Below the pieces are notes generated by a model, which worked only from the letters and a program-made list of their open reading frames with translations, searched no databases and was not told the DNA's origin. From Asanoa ferruginea (GTDB lineage: Bacteria > Actinomycetota > Actinomycetes > Mycobacteriales > Micromonosporaceae): a stretch of DNA of 64,000 nucleotides. Location: contig NZ_QUMQ01000001.1 in the NCBI RefSeq assembly GCF_003387075.1, forward strand, positions 6,820,001 to 6,884,000, written 5' to 3'. Made by a program: the position numbers and the translations under genes. Shown here one piece after another: positions 37,555 to 46,144 of the stretch (positions are counted from its first letter, which is position 1; each line of letters begins with the position of its first letter).

Positions 37555-39468
37555 TCAGTCCCGTGGCCGCGCGGCGGCCAGCAGGCGCGCGATGGCGCGT
37601 ACTCCCGGATGGTCCTGGATCTCCTCCCGCGGCAGCGGCAGTGGCAGCCGCCAGTTGGGGTACTGGTCGGTCGTGCCCGGCAGGTTGGGCTGGCGGGTCT
37701 CGCCGAGGACATCGTAGAGCGAAGCGGCGATCAACCGGGCCGGGCTGGCCGCCAGAGCGGCGTGCAAGGCTGTGATGATCGCGTCATCGTCCTCTTCGGA
37801 CAACAGCCCGGCTGACCGCAACATGCTGACCAGAGCCTCTTTGTCGGCTTGCGCCCGTTCATGTTCCGCGGCCTCACCGGTCGCCAGCAGGCCGAGCCGC
37901 GCGCGCACCCGCACGTGCTCCTCGGTCAGGAAGCCCTTCGCGGTCGGCAGGTCGTGGGTGGAGACCGAGGCCAGCGCCGTACGCGGCCACTTCTGCGGTG
38001 GGATGAACGTCTCGCCGTCGCGGGTGAACCACAACACGGTCGAGCCGAGCATGTTGCGCCCGCGCAACGCCCTGGTCACCGACGGTTGCACGGTGCCGAG
38101 ATCCTCGCCGACCACCACCGCGCCGGCCCGCTGCGCCTCCAGCGCCAGGATGCCGAACATCGCGTCGGCGTCGTAGCGCACGTAGGTGCCCTCGGCGGCG
38201 CCGGCGCCCGGCGGGATCCACCACAACCGCGACAATCCGGCCACGTGGTCGACCCGCAGCCCGCCGCCGTGCCGGAGCAGGGCGCGCAGCATGTCGCGGT
38301 AGGCGGCGTAACCGGTCGCGGCCAGCCGGTCGGGCCGCCAGGCGGCGAGCCCCCAGTCCTGCCCGAGCTGGTTGAACGCGTCGGGCGGGGCACCGACCCG
38401 GACACCCTGCGCGAGCACGTCGCCGAGCTGCCAGCCGTCGGCACCACCCGGGTCGACGCCGACGGCGAGGTCGTGCACGATCCCGACCGGCATGTCGCGC
38501 GCCGCTTCGGCCGCCGCGGCGAGCTGCTGGTCACAGAGCTGCTGCAACCAGACGAAGAAACCGACCCTTTCCTTGTACGCGTCGCGGGCCCGCCCGGTCG
38601 CCGCGCTGTCGGGACTGCGCAGCTCCGCCGGCCACTGCCGCCAGTCCGTGCCGTGCTGCTCGGCGAGCGCGCAGTAGGTGGCGAACGTCTCCAGATCGGG
38701 GTTGGCGGGTTGCACGGCCGCCAGGGGATAGAGCAGTTCGAGCGCGGTCCGCTTGGCCTGCCAGACCGCGTCGTAGTCGATCAGCTCACCGTCGTCGGGC
38801 CGCAGGGCGTCGACCTTGGCCCGGAGCGCGGCGTCGGCCGAGCCGTATGCGGCGGTGTCGGCGACCCGGATGTAGAGCGGGTTGGCGAACCGGCGGCTCG
38901 ACGGTGAATAAGGAGAGGCCTGCACCGGGTGGTTGGGCCCGATCGCGTGCAGCGGGTTGAGCAGCACCAGCCCGGCGCCGGTGTCCGCGGCCCAGCCGGC
39001 GAACTCGCGCAGGTCGCCGAGGTCGCCCAGGCCCCAGGAGGCCGCGCCGCGTAGCGCGTAGAGCTGGAGCATCCAGCCCCAGGCGGGTGGCGGTGGCCGG
39101 AGCCGTCTCGGCGCGACCACGACGGTGACCTCCTGGCCGCCGCAGGCCAGCTTGTGCCAGCCGAGGGGCAGCCCGGTCAGGTCGGGCCCGACGCCGCGGG
39201 TGCTGCCGTCTTCGAGCGATACGGTGCCCGGCCCGGGCAGGGGACGCGTGTCGCCCTCGCGGAGCACGATCGTCGGCGGCAGCCGGTCGCTCGCCGGGGC
39301 TTGTTGCAGCGCGTGCCTGATCGCGGCCGGGCTGGTGGCGTCGACATCGAGCAGGCCGAGCACGCGTACGACGATGTCCCGATCGACCTGGGCCCGGTGG
39401 CCGTCGGCCGCGTCGTAGGCGGTGACCACCCCGTGTGCCGCGGCGAGCCGGCGCAGCTCGCGCTCCAT
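37555..39468 (-). CDS. malQ: 4-alpha-glucanotransferase (amylomaltase)
   Basis: 637 aa, ATG start sharing its A with the stop of the upstream gene. GH77 fold: WGWMLQLYALRGAASWGLGDLGDLREFA, the catalytic-region stretch GGGLRVDHVAGLSRLWWIPPG with the nucleophile Asp in LRVDH, the acid/base Glu in VVVGEDLGTVQPSV and the third Asp in STHDLPTAKGF. It transfers glucan chains between malto-oligosaccharides in glycogen or maltose metabolism. It is translationally coupled to the hypothetical gene before it. Confidence 0.95.
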   Translation of the reverse strand: MERELRRLAAAHGVVTAYDAADGHRAQVDRDIVVRVLGLLDVDATSPAAIRHALQQAPASDRLPPTIVLREGDTRPLPGPGTVSLEDGSTRGVGPDLTGLPLGWHKLACGGQEVTVVVAPRRLRPPPPAWGWMLQLYALRGAASWGLGDLGDLREFAGWAADTGAGLVLLNPLHAIGPNHPVQASPYSPSSRRFANPLYIRVADTAAYGSADAALRAKVDALRPDDGELIDYDAVWQAKRTALELLYPLAAVQPANPDLETFATYCALAEQHGTDWRQWPAELRSPDSAATGRARDAYKERVGFFVWLQQLCDQQLAAAAEAARDMPVGIVHDLAVGVDPGGADGWQLGDVLAQGVRVGAPPDAFNQLGQDWGLAAWRPDRLAATGYAAYRDMLRALLRHGGGLRVDHVAGLSRLWWIPPGAGAAEGTYVRYDADAMFGILALEAQRAGAVVVGEDLGTVQPSVTRALRGRNMLGSTVLWFTRDGETFIPPQKWPRTALASVSTHDLPTAKGFLTEEHVRVRARLGLLATGEAAEHERAQADKEALVSMLRSAGLLSEEDDDAIITALHAALAASPARLIAASLYDVLGETRQPNLPGTTDQYPNWRLPLPLPREEIQDHPGVRAIARLLAAARPRD

Positions 39469-39818
39469 CAGGCGGTCACCTTGTCGAGGTATTGCAGCAG
39501 GTCGTGCGCGGCCAACTCGACCTCCTTGTGCTTCCACGACGAGGCCCGGTAGACAACCGCGATCAGGCCGCTGCGGTGCAGCCGGCGCAGGTCACCGTAG
39601 ACGAACGCGTAGCGGGCCTTGGTCTCGTCGGCGGCGCCCTCGGTCAGCCCGAGGTGCCATTCGGACAGCTCCGCCCACGAGTGCTTCTCGAGATAGGAGT
39701 TCTCGTCGTCGGCCCGCGGCTGCACGACACCCCAGTCGCTGTTGAGCACGTACTGCTTCGCGTCGATGAGCTGCCGCGCCTTGCGCACGGCGTCCTTGTT
39801 GAGCGAATACCTGGCCAT
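39468..39818 (-). CDS. Conserved actinobacterial protein of unknown function
   Basis: 116 aa from the ATG at 39818. Soluble, mostly helical, with conserved-looking segments SLNKDAVRKARQLIDAKQYVL, HLGLTEGAADETKARYAFVYGDLRR and ELAAHDLLQYLDK. Near-identical small proteins are common in actinobacteria but I know no function. Its stop overlaps the malQ start (TGATG). Divergent from the RHIM-motif gene at 39898. Confidence 0.8.
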   Translation of the reverse strand: MARYSLNKDAVRKARQLIDAKQYVLNSDWGVVQPRADDENSYLEKHSWAELSEWHLGLTEGAADETKARYAFVYGDLRRLHRSGLIAVVYRASSWKHKEVELAAHDLLQYLDKVTA

Positions 39819-39884
39819 GGGGTCATGTTCCCCGAACCGCCCGTGACCATGCCGTGCACACGCCGCGATCGACCACTGTGGCTT

Positions 39885-39890
39885 TACCCT
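39885..39890 (+). promoter_or_regulatory. -10-like hexamer for a leaderless RHIM-protein transcript
   Basis: TACCCT lies seven bases before the ATG at 39898 in the short divergent region. That spacing suits transcription starting at the start codon. No convincing -35 box was found. Confidence 0.3.
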
Positions 39891-39897
39891 GGTGGCC

Positions 39898-40221
39898 ATG
39901 AGTGGAGTGGAACTCGTCGCCGCCGCGCTCGCCGCGGGTGCGTCCGCTGGGCTCACCGACACGGTCAGCACGGCGGTCAAGGACGCCTATTCCGCGCTGC
40001 GCGAGGCCGTCGCCCGGCGGATGGGGTCCTTGGACGCGGTGGAGACCGCACCTGGCGTGTGGTCGACCGACGAGCTCGCCGCGAGCGGCGTGGCCGACGA
40101 CGCGGCGGTGCTGGCGGCGGCCGAGCGGTTGCTGCGCCTCACCGAAGGGCCGCGGATCGACCTGCGCGACGCGAAGGGTGTGCAGGTGGGTGACCACAAC
40201 ACACAGCACAACACCTTCTGA
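39898..40221 (+). CDS. Small Bell-like protein with C-terminal RHIM-type amyloid motif
   Basis: 107 aa from the ATG at 39898. The N-terminal segment (GVELVAAALAAGASAGLTDTVSTAVKDAYSALREAV) is a hydrophobic helix followed by an amphipathic one, like the bacterial HeLo-like Bell domains proposed to permeabilise membranes. The last 14 residues, GVQVGDHNTQHNTF (94-107), carry the RHIM core V-Q-V-G-x-x-N. The next gene's product starts with the same motif. In known pairs such motifs template each other as amyloids, so this protein would be the effector triggered by the STAND protein; that is inference. It overlaps the next gene by 32 bases if the GTG at 40190 is used. Confidence 0.82.
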   Translation: MSGVELVAAALAAGASAGLTDTVSTAVKDAYSALREAVARRMGSLDAVETAPGVWSTDELAASGVADDAAVLAAAERLLRLTEGPRIDLRDAKGVQVGDHNTQHNTF

Positions 40222-43200
40222 GCCGGTCGACGCCAGCCACGCGCGCGGCGTCCAGGTCGGTTCCCACAACGTTCAGCACAACACCTTTGTGACGGCTCCC
40301 GAGGTCCGCTCGTCCTATCTCGAGCAGGTCCGGCAGATCGCACCGGCGACGCTGGTCGACCGCGACGCCGAGCTCGCGGAGCTGGCGGCGTTCTGCACGG
40401 CGCCCGACGGCGGCCCCTACGCCTGGTGGCGGGCGCCGGCCTGGTCCGGCAAGTCGGCCCTGATGTCGACCTTCGTGCTGCATCCGCCGCCCGGCGTGCG
40501 GATCGTCTCGTTCTTCGTGACCGCGCGCCTCGCCGGCCAGCACGACCGCGCGGCCTTCGTCGCGGTCGTGCTGGAGCAGCTCGCGGAGCTGCTCGGGCAG
40601 GCGCTGCCGGCGTATCTGACCGAGGCCACCCGCGACGCGCACCTGCTCGGGCTGCTCGCCGAGGCGGCCCGGGCCTGCGAGCGGCAGGGCGAGCGGCTGG
40701 TGCTGGTGGTCGACGGCCTCGACGAGGACCGCGGTGTCGTCGCGGGTGACGACGCTTACAGCATCGCCGGGCTGCTGCCGGCACGGCCGGCCGACGGGCT
40801 GCGGGTGGTGGTGTCCGGCCGCTTGCACCCGCCGGTGCCCGCCGACGTGCCGGGCGACCACCCGCTGCGCGATCCCGCGGTGGTCCGGTCCCTCGCCACG
40901 TCGCCCCACGCGGGCGACGTCCGGCGCGAGGCCGAGCGCGAGCTCAAGCGCTTGTTGCGGGGGACGGCGGCCGAGCAGGACCTGCTCGGCCTGCTGACGG
41001 CGGCCGGCGGTGGGCTCTCCGGCGCGGATCTGGCCGCCCTGACCGGTGTGCCGTCGTGGCAGATCGAGGATGCGTTGCACGCCGTGTCCGGGCGCACGTT
41101 CACGACCCGGGCGGCGCCCGGTGCGCCGGTCTACGTGCTCGGCCACGAGGAACTCCAGCGGTCGGCGATGGCGTTCCTGGGTGAGCGGCGGCTGTCGGAC
41201 TACCGCGGCCGGTTGCACGCCTGGGCCGACGGCGTGCGCGCGGCCGGGTGGCCGGCCGAAACGTCCGACTACCTGCTCCGCGGCTACCCCGGTCTGCTGA
41301 TCGCGGCGGGTGACACCCGGCGGCTGGTCGCGCTCGCGACCGACGAGGTGCGGCACGACCGGATGCTGGCCGTCACCGGCGCCGACAACCTGGCCCAGGT
41401 CGAGGTCACGGCGGCGCAGGACCTGATCGTCGCGGCTCGCGAGCCGGACCTGGCGGCCCTGCTCCGGGTCGCCGTCCAGCGCGACCATCTGTCGCGGCGG
41501 AACGCCAACCTGCCGACCCTGCTGCCGGCGGTCTGGGCGAGGCTCGGTCAGGTCGCGCGGGGCGAGGCGCTGGCCCGGTCGATCACCGACCCGGCCCGGC
41601 AGGCGGTCGCGCTCGCCGACCTGGCCTACGCCATCACCGACGGCGAACGCGCCGCGCTGCTCGCCGAGCAGGCCGCCGCTCTGGCGCTCGAGATCACCGA
41701 TCAGGATTCGCGGTCCGCGACCCTCGCCGAGTTGGCGGAGGCGGCGGCGCGGACCGGCCGGCATCGGGCCGCGACCGAACTGGTCGGGGAGGTCGCCGCG
41801 GCCGAAGACCGGTCGAAGGCGTTCGCCGAGTTGGCCGCGGCCGCCGCCCGGCGAGGCGACCCGGCGGCGCAACAGGCCTACCGGGCGGCGGCGGAGGACG
41901 CGGCGCTGGCCATCGACGACCCGCGGACGCGGGAACGCACCTTGAGCGGGTTGGCCGAGGCCGCCTGGGCCGGGGGCGACCACCACAGGGCCGCGGGTCT
42001 GGCCGGCCAGATCCATCCGGGTGGTCGGACCCGGGCGCTCGATCGGCTGGCGCACGCCGCCCTGCGCAGCGGCGACGTCGCCGGAGCGTTGACGTTCGCC
42101 GACGCCATCGCCGACCCGAGGTCGCGCACCTCGACCCTCCGGGCGCTGGTCAGCGCCGCTATCGAGGCCGGGCGCGGTGCCGACGCGGCCGAGCTGGCGA
42201 CGGCCATCGACGACGAGGCCGAGCAGGCTGAGGCCCTCGACGAGCTCGCGCGGCACGTCGCCACCGGGGGTGACTACGACCGCGCCGCCGCACTGGCGGC
42301 GATGATCGGCGGCTGGCGGCAGCGGGCCGACACGATCGGTGCCCTGGCCGGGCTCGCCATCCGCCGCGAGGCCTACAACGCGGCATTTCGCCTACTCGAC
42401 GAGCTGGACCTGACGGACGACCGGGCCGACGCCGTCGCCGAATTGGTGCGCAGGGCCGCCAAGGAGGACCGCGACGCGGCCGAGCGACTCGCGTTCGCGG
42501 CGGGGAAACGCGCCGACCGGGCCGCCGCGTTCGGTGCGCTGGTGGAACTCGCCATCGAGGCGGGTGACCTCGCCCGGGCCGAAGTATTCGCGGACGGCAT
42601 CTCCGAGGTGGACAGCCGGTCGCTCGCCTGGCGTGCGCTGGTCCGGGCGATGGCCGAGGCCGGCGACACCGACCGGGCGGCCACCGTCGCCGCGCGTCTC
42701 ACCGATCCCGTTGACCAGGCCGCCGAGCTGCTCACCCTGGTGCGGGAAGCCCTCGACCGTGGCGACCGGTCGACAGCGCGGGTCCGCGCCGAGTCGATCG
42801 TCGACCCGTGGCAGCGCGCCCGCGGGTTGGCCGAGCTGGTGCGAAGCGCGGTCGAGGCCGGCGAGGTGGATGTCGGTGCCGAGATCGTGGAGGGGATCAG
42901 CGACCCGAGCCTGCGGGCCGAGGCGCTGGCGGTGCTGGCCCGGGTCGCCGCGGAGGCCGGCGACCTCGGCCGCGCGGCAACCGTCGCGGCCGAGGCGGAA
43001 GCCCTGGGCCGATCGACGGTCGCGGGTGCGGCGGCCGACGGCGGCGCCGTGATGGCGTTGGCCGTTGCGGCGGCAACGGCCGGCGGCGACCCGTTGCGCC
43101 GCGCGATCGCGCTCGCGCGCACGAGCGCGGACCTGACGGACCGGGCCCTCAACCTGCAATCCCTGGCCGCCGTCGCGGCCACGGCCGGTGACCCCGAGCT

Positions 43201-44509
43201 CGCCGGCGTGCTGCGGGCGGAGACCGACGCGGCGGTCGCCGGTATTCCGGACCCCGGCGACCGCAGCTTGCTGCACGCGGGGCTCGCCCGGCAGGCCGCG
43301 ACCGCGGGCGACCACGAACGCGCCCTCGAGCTGGCACTCCTGGTCCGGGTTGGCGATCAGCAGAACTACACCGTCAGCACGCTGGTCGACCTCGCGATCG
43401 AGGCGGGTGACCTCGACCGCGCGGAACGGCTGGCCGCGGCGATCGGTGACGCGTCCCATCGCGGTTACATCTTGGCGCAGCTCGCGGATGCGGCCGCCGC
43501 CCGGGAAGAGGACAGCCGTGCGGCCCGGGTGGCCGGGGCGATCCAGGATCCGATGTGGCAGGAGGCCAGCATCGAGGCCCGCGCGGCGTCCGCTATCCGG
43601 TTGGGCGACCGGGAGCGGGCCCGGCTCCTGGCCGAAATGGTCCCTGGCGACACCGCGCGCGACGGGATTCTCGTCGAACTGGCCCACCAGGCGATGGACG
43701 CGGGCGACCTGGCGGGGGCGGCCGGCATCGCGGGCTCGGTCTCCAGCGTCGCCCGCGACGACCTGGTCGGCGAGGTGGCGCGCGCCGCGATGTTCGGTGG
43801 CGACCTCGACTTCGCCGCTGAGCTGGCGCGGTCGATGGACGAGGGTTTCCTGCGCTCGCAGCTGTTCGCCGAGCTCATCCGGGCCGCGCTGCGCGCCGAC
43901 GACCTGGACCGCGCGGTCGACCTCGGCAGCGACGCCGACGGCGACGAACCCGGCGAGCAGACCGCTCGGCTCGCCTGGGCCGCGGCGTCCGCCGGCGACC
44001 ATGAGTTGTCGCTCGCGCTCGCGGCCCGGGTCGCCGACATCTATCACGGCGGGCCGGTGGTGGCCGACCTGATCCGGCTCGCGGCGCGCGACGGCGACCT
44101 GGACCGGGCGGCGGCGTTCGCCGAACTGGTCGACAACGCCGACGAACAGGCCCGTGCGCTGGCCCCGCTCGCGGCGCGGGCCGCGAACGGCGGCGACTTC
44201 ACCCACGCGGCTGCGCTCGCCGCACGGATCGTCGATCCCGCCGCCCGGGAGCGTGCCGTCACCGAGATCGTCCGGGCGGCCGCGGCGGCGGGGGAGCCGG
44301 CTCGGGCGGCGGAGCTGGCCCGGGGCGCCGGTGGGCCCGACGGACAGGCGAGGGCCCTTCTGGCCATCGCCGAGACCGTCGATCCGGGCGATGCGGGGCC
44401 ATTCCTCGCGCAGGCGCTCACGCTGACCGGCTGGACCGCGGTGGTGCGGACGTTGGCCAAGATCCGCCCCGAAGTGGTCGATTCGGTAGCCGCCGATCTT
44501 CTGGGTTGA
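40190..44509 (+). CDS. RHIM-motif STAND NTPase with a very long helical-repeat C-terminus
   Basis: About 1439 aa from a GTG at 40190 (AGGTGG before it), in the +1 frame relative to the gene it overlaps; the next start, GTG 40289, would drop the motif. Residues 20-33 are GVQVGSHNVQHNTF (RHIM-like). The NTPase follows: Walker A APAWSGKS (82-89, first Gly replaced by Ala), Walker B RLVLVVDGLDED (about 169-180), then a winged-helix-like part to about 400. From about 430 to the end it is made of roughly 33-residue helical repeats of the kind I.DP..RA.ALA.LA.AA..AGD..RA..LA. Such proteins sense a trigger with the repeats and pass the signal to the small motif-bearing effector. Confidence 0.88.
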   Translation: MTTTHSTTPSEPVDASHARGVQVGSHNVQHNTFVTAPEVRSSYLEQVRQIAPATLVDRDAELAELAAFCTAPDGGPYAWWRAPAWSGKSALMSTFVLHPPPGVRIVSFFVTARLAGQHDRAAFVAVVLEQLAELLGQALPAYLTEATRDAHLLGLLAEAARACERQGERLVLVVDGLDEDRGVVAGDDAYSIAGLLPARPADGLRVVVSGRLHPPVPADVPGDHPLRDPAVVRSLATSPHAGDVRREAERELKRLLRGTAAEQDLLGLLTAAGGGLSGADLAALTGVPSWQIEDALHAVSGRTFTTRAAPGAPVYVLGHEELQRSAMAFLGERRLSDYRGRLHAWADGVRAAGWPAETSDYLLRGYPGLLIAAGDTRRLVALATDEVRHDRMLAVTGADNLAQVEVTAAQDLIVAAREPDLAALLRVAVQRDHLSRRNANLPTLLPAVWARLGQVARGEALARSITDPARQAVALADLAYAITDGERAALLAEQAAALALEITDQDSRSATLAELAEAAARTGRHRAATELVGEVAAAEDRSKAFAELAAAAARRGDPAAQQAYRAAAEDAALAIDDPRTRERTLSGLAEAAWAGGDHHRAAGLAGQIHPGGRTRALDRLAHAALRSGDVAGALTFADAIADPRSRTSTLRALVSAAIEAGRGADAAELATAIDDEAEQAEALDELARHVATGGDYDRAAALAAMIGGWRQRADTIGALAGLAIRREAYNAAFRLLDELDLTDDRADAVAELVRRAAKEDRDAAERLAFAAGKRADRAAAFGALVELAIEAGDLARAEVFADGISEVDSRSLAWRALVRAMAEAGDTDRAATVAARLTDPVDQAAELLTLVREALDRGDRSTARVRAESIVDPWQRARGLAELVRSAVEAGEVDVGAEIVEGISDPSLRAEALAVLARVAAEAGDLGRAATVAAEAEALGRSTVAGAAADGGAVMALAVAAATAGGDPLRRAIALARTSADLTDRALNLQSLAAVAATAGDPELAGVLRAETDAAVAGIPDPGDRSLLHAGLARQAATAGDHERALELALLVRVGDQQNYTVSTLVDLAIEAGDLDRAERLAAAIGDASHRGYILAQLADAAAAREEDSRAARVAGAIQDPMWQEASIEARAASAIRLGDRERARLLAEMVPGDTARDGILVELAHQAMDAGDLAGAAGIAGSVSSVARDDLVGEVARAAMFGGDLDFAAELARSMDEGFLRSQLFAELIRAALRADDLDRAVDLGSDADGDEPGEQTARLAWAAASAGDHELSLALAARVADIYHGGPVVADLIRLAARDGDLDRAAAFAELVDNADEQARALAPLAARAANGGDFTHAAALAARIVDPAARERAVTEIVRAAAAAGEPARAAELARGAGGPDGQARALLAIAETVDPGDAGPFLAQALTLTGWTAVVRTLAKIRPEVVDSVAADLLG

Positions 44510-44598
44510 GAGGAATCTGGTGGTTTAACAGCAACGATTACGGTAAGTCAACTGTCATCGCACAACCTGTCATCAATCCTCACGAACAGGACGTAGTG

Positions 44599-45099
44599 AT
44601 GACGCAGACTGCCAGTAGAACCGACCAGGGCTCCGCCGAGCAGCACCTTCGCGGCGGCGGGCACAACGGTGGCCAGATCACGGTCGCCGACGGTGTCGTG
44701 CAGAAGATCGCCGCGATGGCCGCCCGGGAGGTGTCGGGCGTCTACGCGATGGGCTCCGGCACGGCCCGGACCGTCGGCGCGATGAAAGACATCATTCCCG
44801 GCGCCTCCGCGAGCTCCGGCCAGGGCGTGGGGGTCGAGGTGGGCCAGAACGAGGCCGCCGTCGATCTCGACATCGTGGTGGAGTACGGGGTGTCGGCCAA
44901 CGAGCTGGGTAGAGGCATCCAGCGCAACGTGAAGTCGTCTGTCGAACGGATGACCGGGCTCGACGTCATCGAGGTCAACGTCAACATCAACGACGTGCAC
45001 CTGCCCGACGACCCTGAGGGCATGAGCAGCGGCCAGGGCAGCGGCAGCCTCAGCTCGAGCACCACCACCGGCCGTAGCGGTGAGTCACGGGTGTCATGA
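44599..45099 (+). CDS. Asp23/Gls24 family envelope stress protein, first copy
   Basis: 166 aa from the ATG at 44599 with AGGA eight bases upstream. The core has GQITVADGVVQKIAAMAAREVSGVYAMG, the family start, and VDLDIVVEYGVSANELGRGIQRNVKSSVERMTGLDVIEVNVNINDVHLPDD, its end. The C-terminus is a Ser/Gly-rich tail. The family helps cells cope with cell-wall and alkaline stress. It heads a six-gene cluster with overlapping or near-overlapping genes; the 89 bases before it presumably hold the promoter. Confidence 0.92.
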   Translation: MTQTASRTDQGSAEQHLRGGGHNGGQITVADGVVQKIAAMAAREVSGVYAMGSGTARTVGAMKDIIPGASASSGQGVGVEVGQNEAAVDLDIVVEYGVSANELGRGIQRNVKSSVERMTGLDVIEVNVNINDVHLPDDPEGMSSGQGSGSLSSSTTTGRSGESRVS

Positions 45100-45419
45100 C
45101 GGCGCAACCGATGACCGACGTCGACGCCACGATCGACGGTGTCGACGTCGACAGGCTCGCGGCCGCCGCGGAAGACTGCCCGGCCGTCGACGCGCTCGTC
45201 GACGGTCCACCAGCGGGTGCTGCCACGTATCTTCCCCGGCGCCGGGTCACCGGGATCCGGATTGAGGACGACGTGGTGACCATCCAGGTGCGGCTCCGAT
45301 GGGGGTCGACGGTCGGGCAGCTGGCCCAGCAGGTCTGGTCGGCGGTACCGCCGCTGGTCGGCCGGCACCGGGTCGACATCGTGGTCGCCGATATCACGGA
45401 GCCAGCCACGAGGGGTTGA
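45096..45419 (+). CDS. Small Asp23/Gls24-cluster protein
   Basis: 107 aa, ATG overlapping the previous stop. Soluble. The C-terminal half (VTGIRIEDDVVTIQVRLRWGSTVGQLAQQVWSAVPPLVGRHRVDIVVADI) has the strand-helix-strand shape of the Asp23 core with the usual GR start missing, so it may be a short or divergent relative. Role inferred only from its cluster. Confidence 0.75.
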   Translation: MTAQPMTDVDATIDGVDVDRLAAAAEDCPAVDALVDGPPAGAATYLPRRRVTGIRIEDDVVTIQVRLRWGSTVGQLAQQVWSAVPPLVGRHRVDIVVADITEPATRG

Positions 45420-45424
45420 GAGCA

Positions 45425-45667
45425 ATGACCAAGACGATTTTCGGTACGGCGATCGGAGTCGCACTCGGCTTCGCCGTGGCGTTCGGAAACTTCGGCGACC
45501 TCGCCCTGGTCGGCCTGTTCGCGCTGGTCGGCTACGGCGTCACCAAGGTCGTGACCGGAAGCATCGACGTCGGCGCCACGATGCAGCCCCTGCGCGACCG
45601 CTTCCAGCGGAGCAACGCGGGCCGCGGCAACGTGGGCCGAAGCAACGTGGTGCGGAGCAACCAGTGA
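45425..45667 (+). CDS. Small membrane protein of the Asp23/Gls24 cluster (DUF2273-like)
   Basis: 80 aa, ATG start. Two closely spaced hydrophobic helices (FGTAIGVALGFAVAFGNFGDLALVGLFALVGYGV) are followed by a basic, Asn/Arg-rich tail. Short two-helix proteins of this type regularly accompany Asp23 genes. Probably membrane-bound partner of the soluble stress proteins. Confidence 0.72.
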   Translation: MTKTIFGTAIGVALGFAVAFGNFGDLALVGLFALVGYGVTKVVTGSIDVGATMQPLRDRFQRSNAGRGNVGRSNVVRSNQ

Positions 45668-46143
45668 CCGACGAGCGACCGGTGTCCGCGGAGGAGCCGA
45701 GGATGACGCCGGCGACCGAGCCGAGTGTCGCGGTGGCATCGCCTCCGCCCCCGCCTCCTCCGACGAGACGCCAGGACCCGGACTATCTGGGCCGGGTGGT
45801 GATCTCCGAGCGGGTGGTGGCCAAGCTCGCGGCGCAGGCGGTCTACGAGACGCCGCGCGCCGGTGCGGCCGCGCCGCGGGTGTTCGGCAGCATCATGCCG
45901 GGCGCCGGGCATATGGGCATCCGCGCCTCCGACCTCGCCGCTCCACCCAAGGTCAACGCGCAGATCGACGCGTCGGTGGTCTACGTCGACATGGCGATCA
46001 GCGTCCGCTGGCCCGATTCGCTCAGCGAGGTCACCGAGCGGATCCGGGACACGGTCGAAGACCGGATCAAAGCCTGGACCGGGCTGACCGTGGCACGGGT
46101 GCGAATTTCCGTGACCGACCTCGTCGTCGACGGAGTGTCCTGA
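45664..46143 (+). CDS. Asp23/Gls24 family protein, second copy
   Basis: 159 aa, GTG start overlapping the previous stop. After a Pro-rich N-terminus, YLGRVVISERVVAKLAAQAVYETP matches the family start, and SVVYVDMAISVRWPDSLSEVTERIRDTVEDRIKAWTGLTVARVRISVTDLVVD its end. A Pro/Ala linker lies between. It likely forms complexes with the first copy or with the membrane anchors that follow. Confidence 0.88.
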   Translation: MTDERPVSAEEPRMTPATEPSVAVASPPPPPPPTRRQDPDYLGRVVISERVVAKLAAQAVYETPRAGAAAPRVFGSIMPGAGHMGIRASDLAAPPKVNAQIDASVVYVDMAISVRWPDSLSEVTERIRDTVEDRIKAWTGLTVARVRISVTDLVVDGVS

Positions 46144-46144
46144 C

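Noticed and set aside
39902-40189. Longer upstream form of the STAND protein
   Set aside because: The frame is open but opposes the obvious small Bell-like frame and encodes Arg/Ser/Pro-rich low-complexity sequence.
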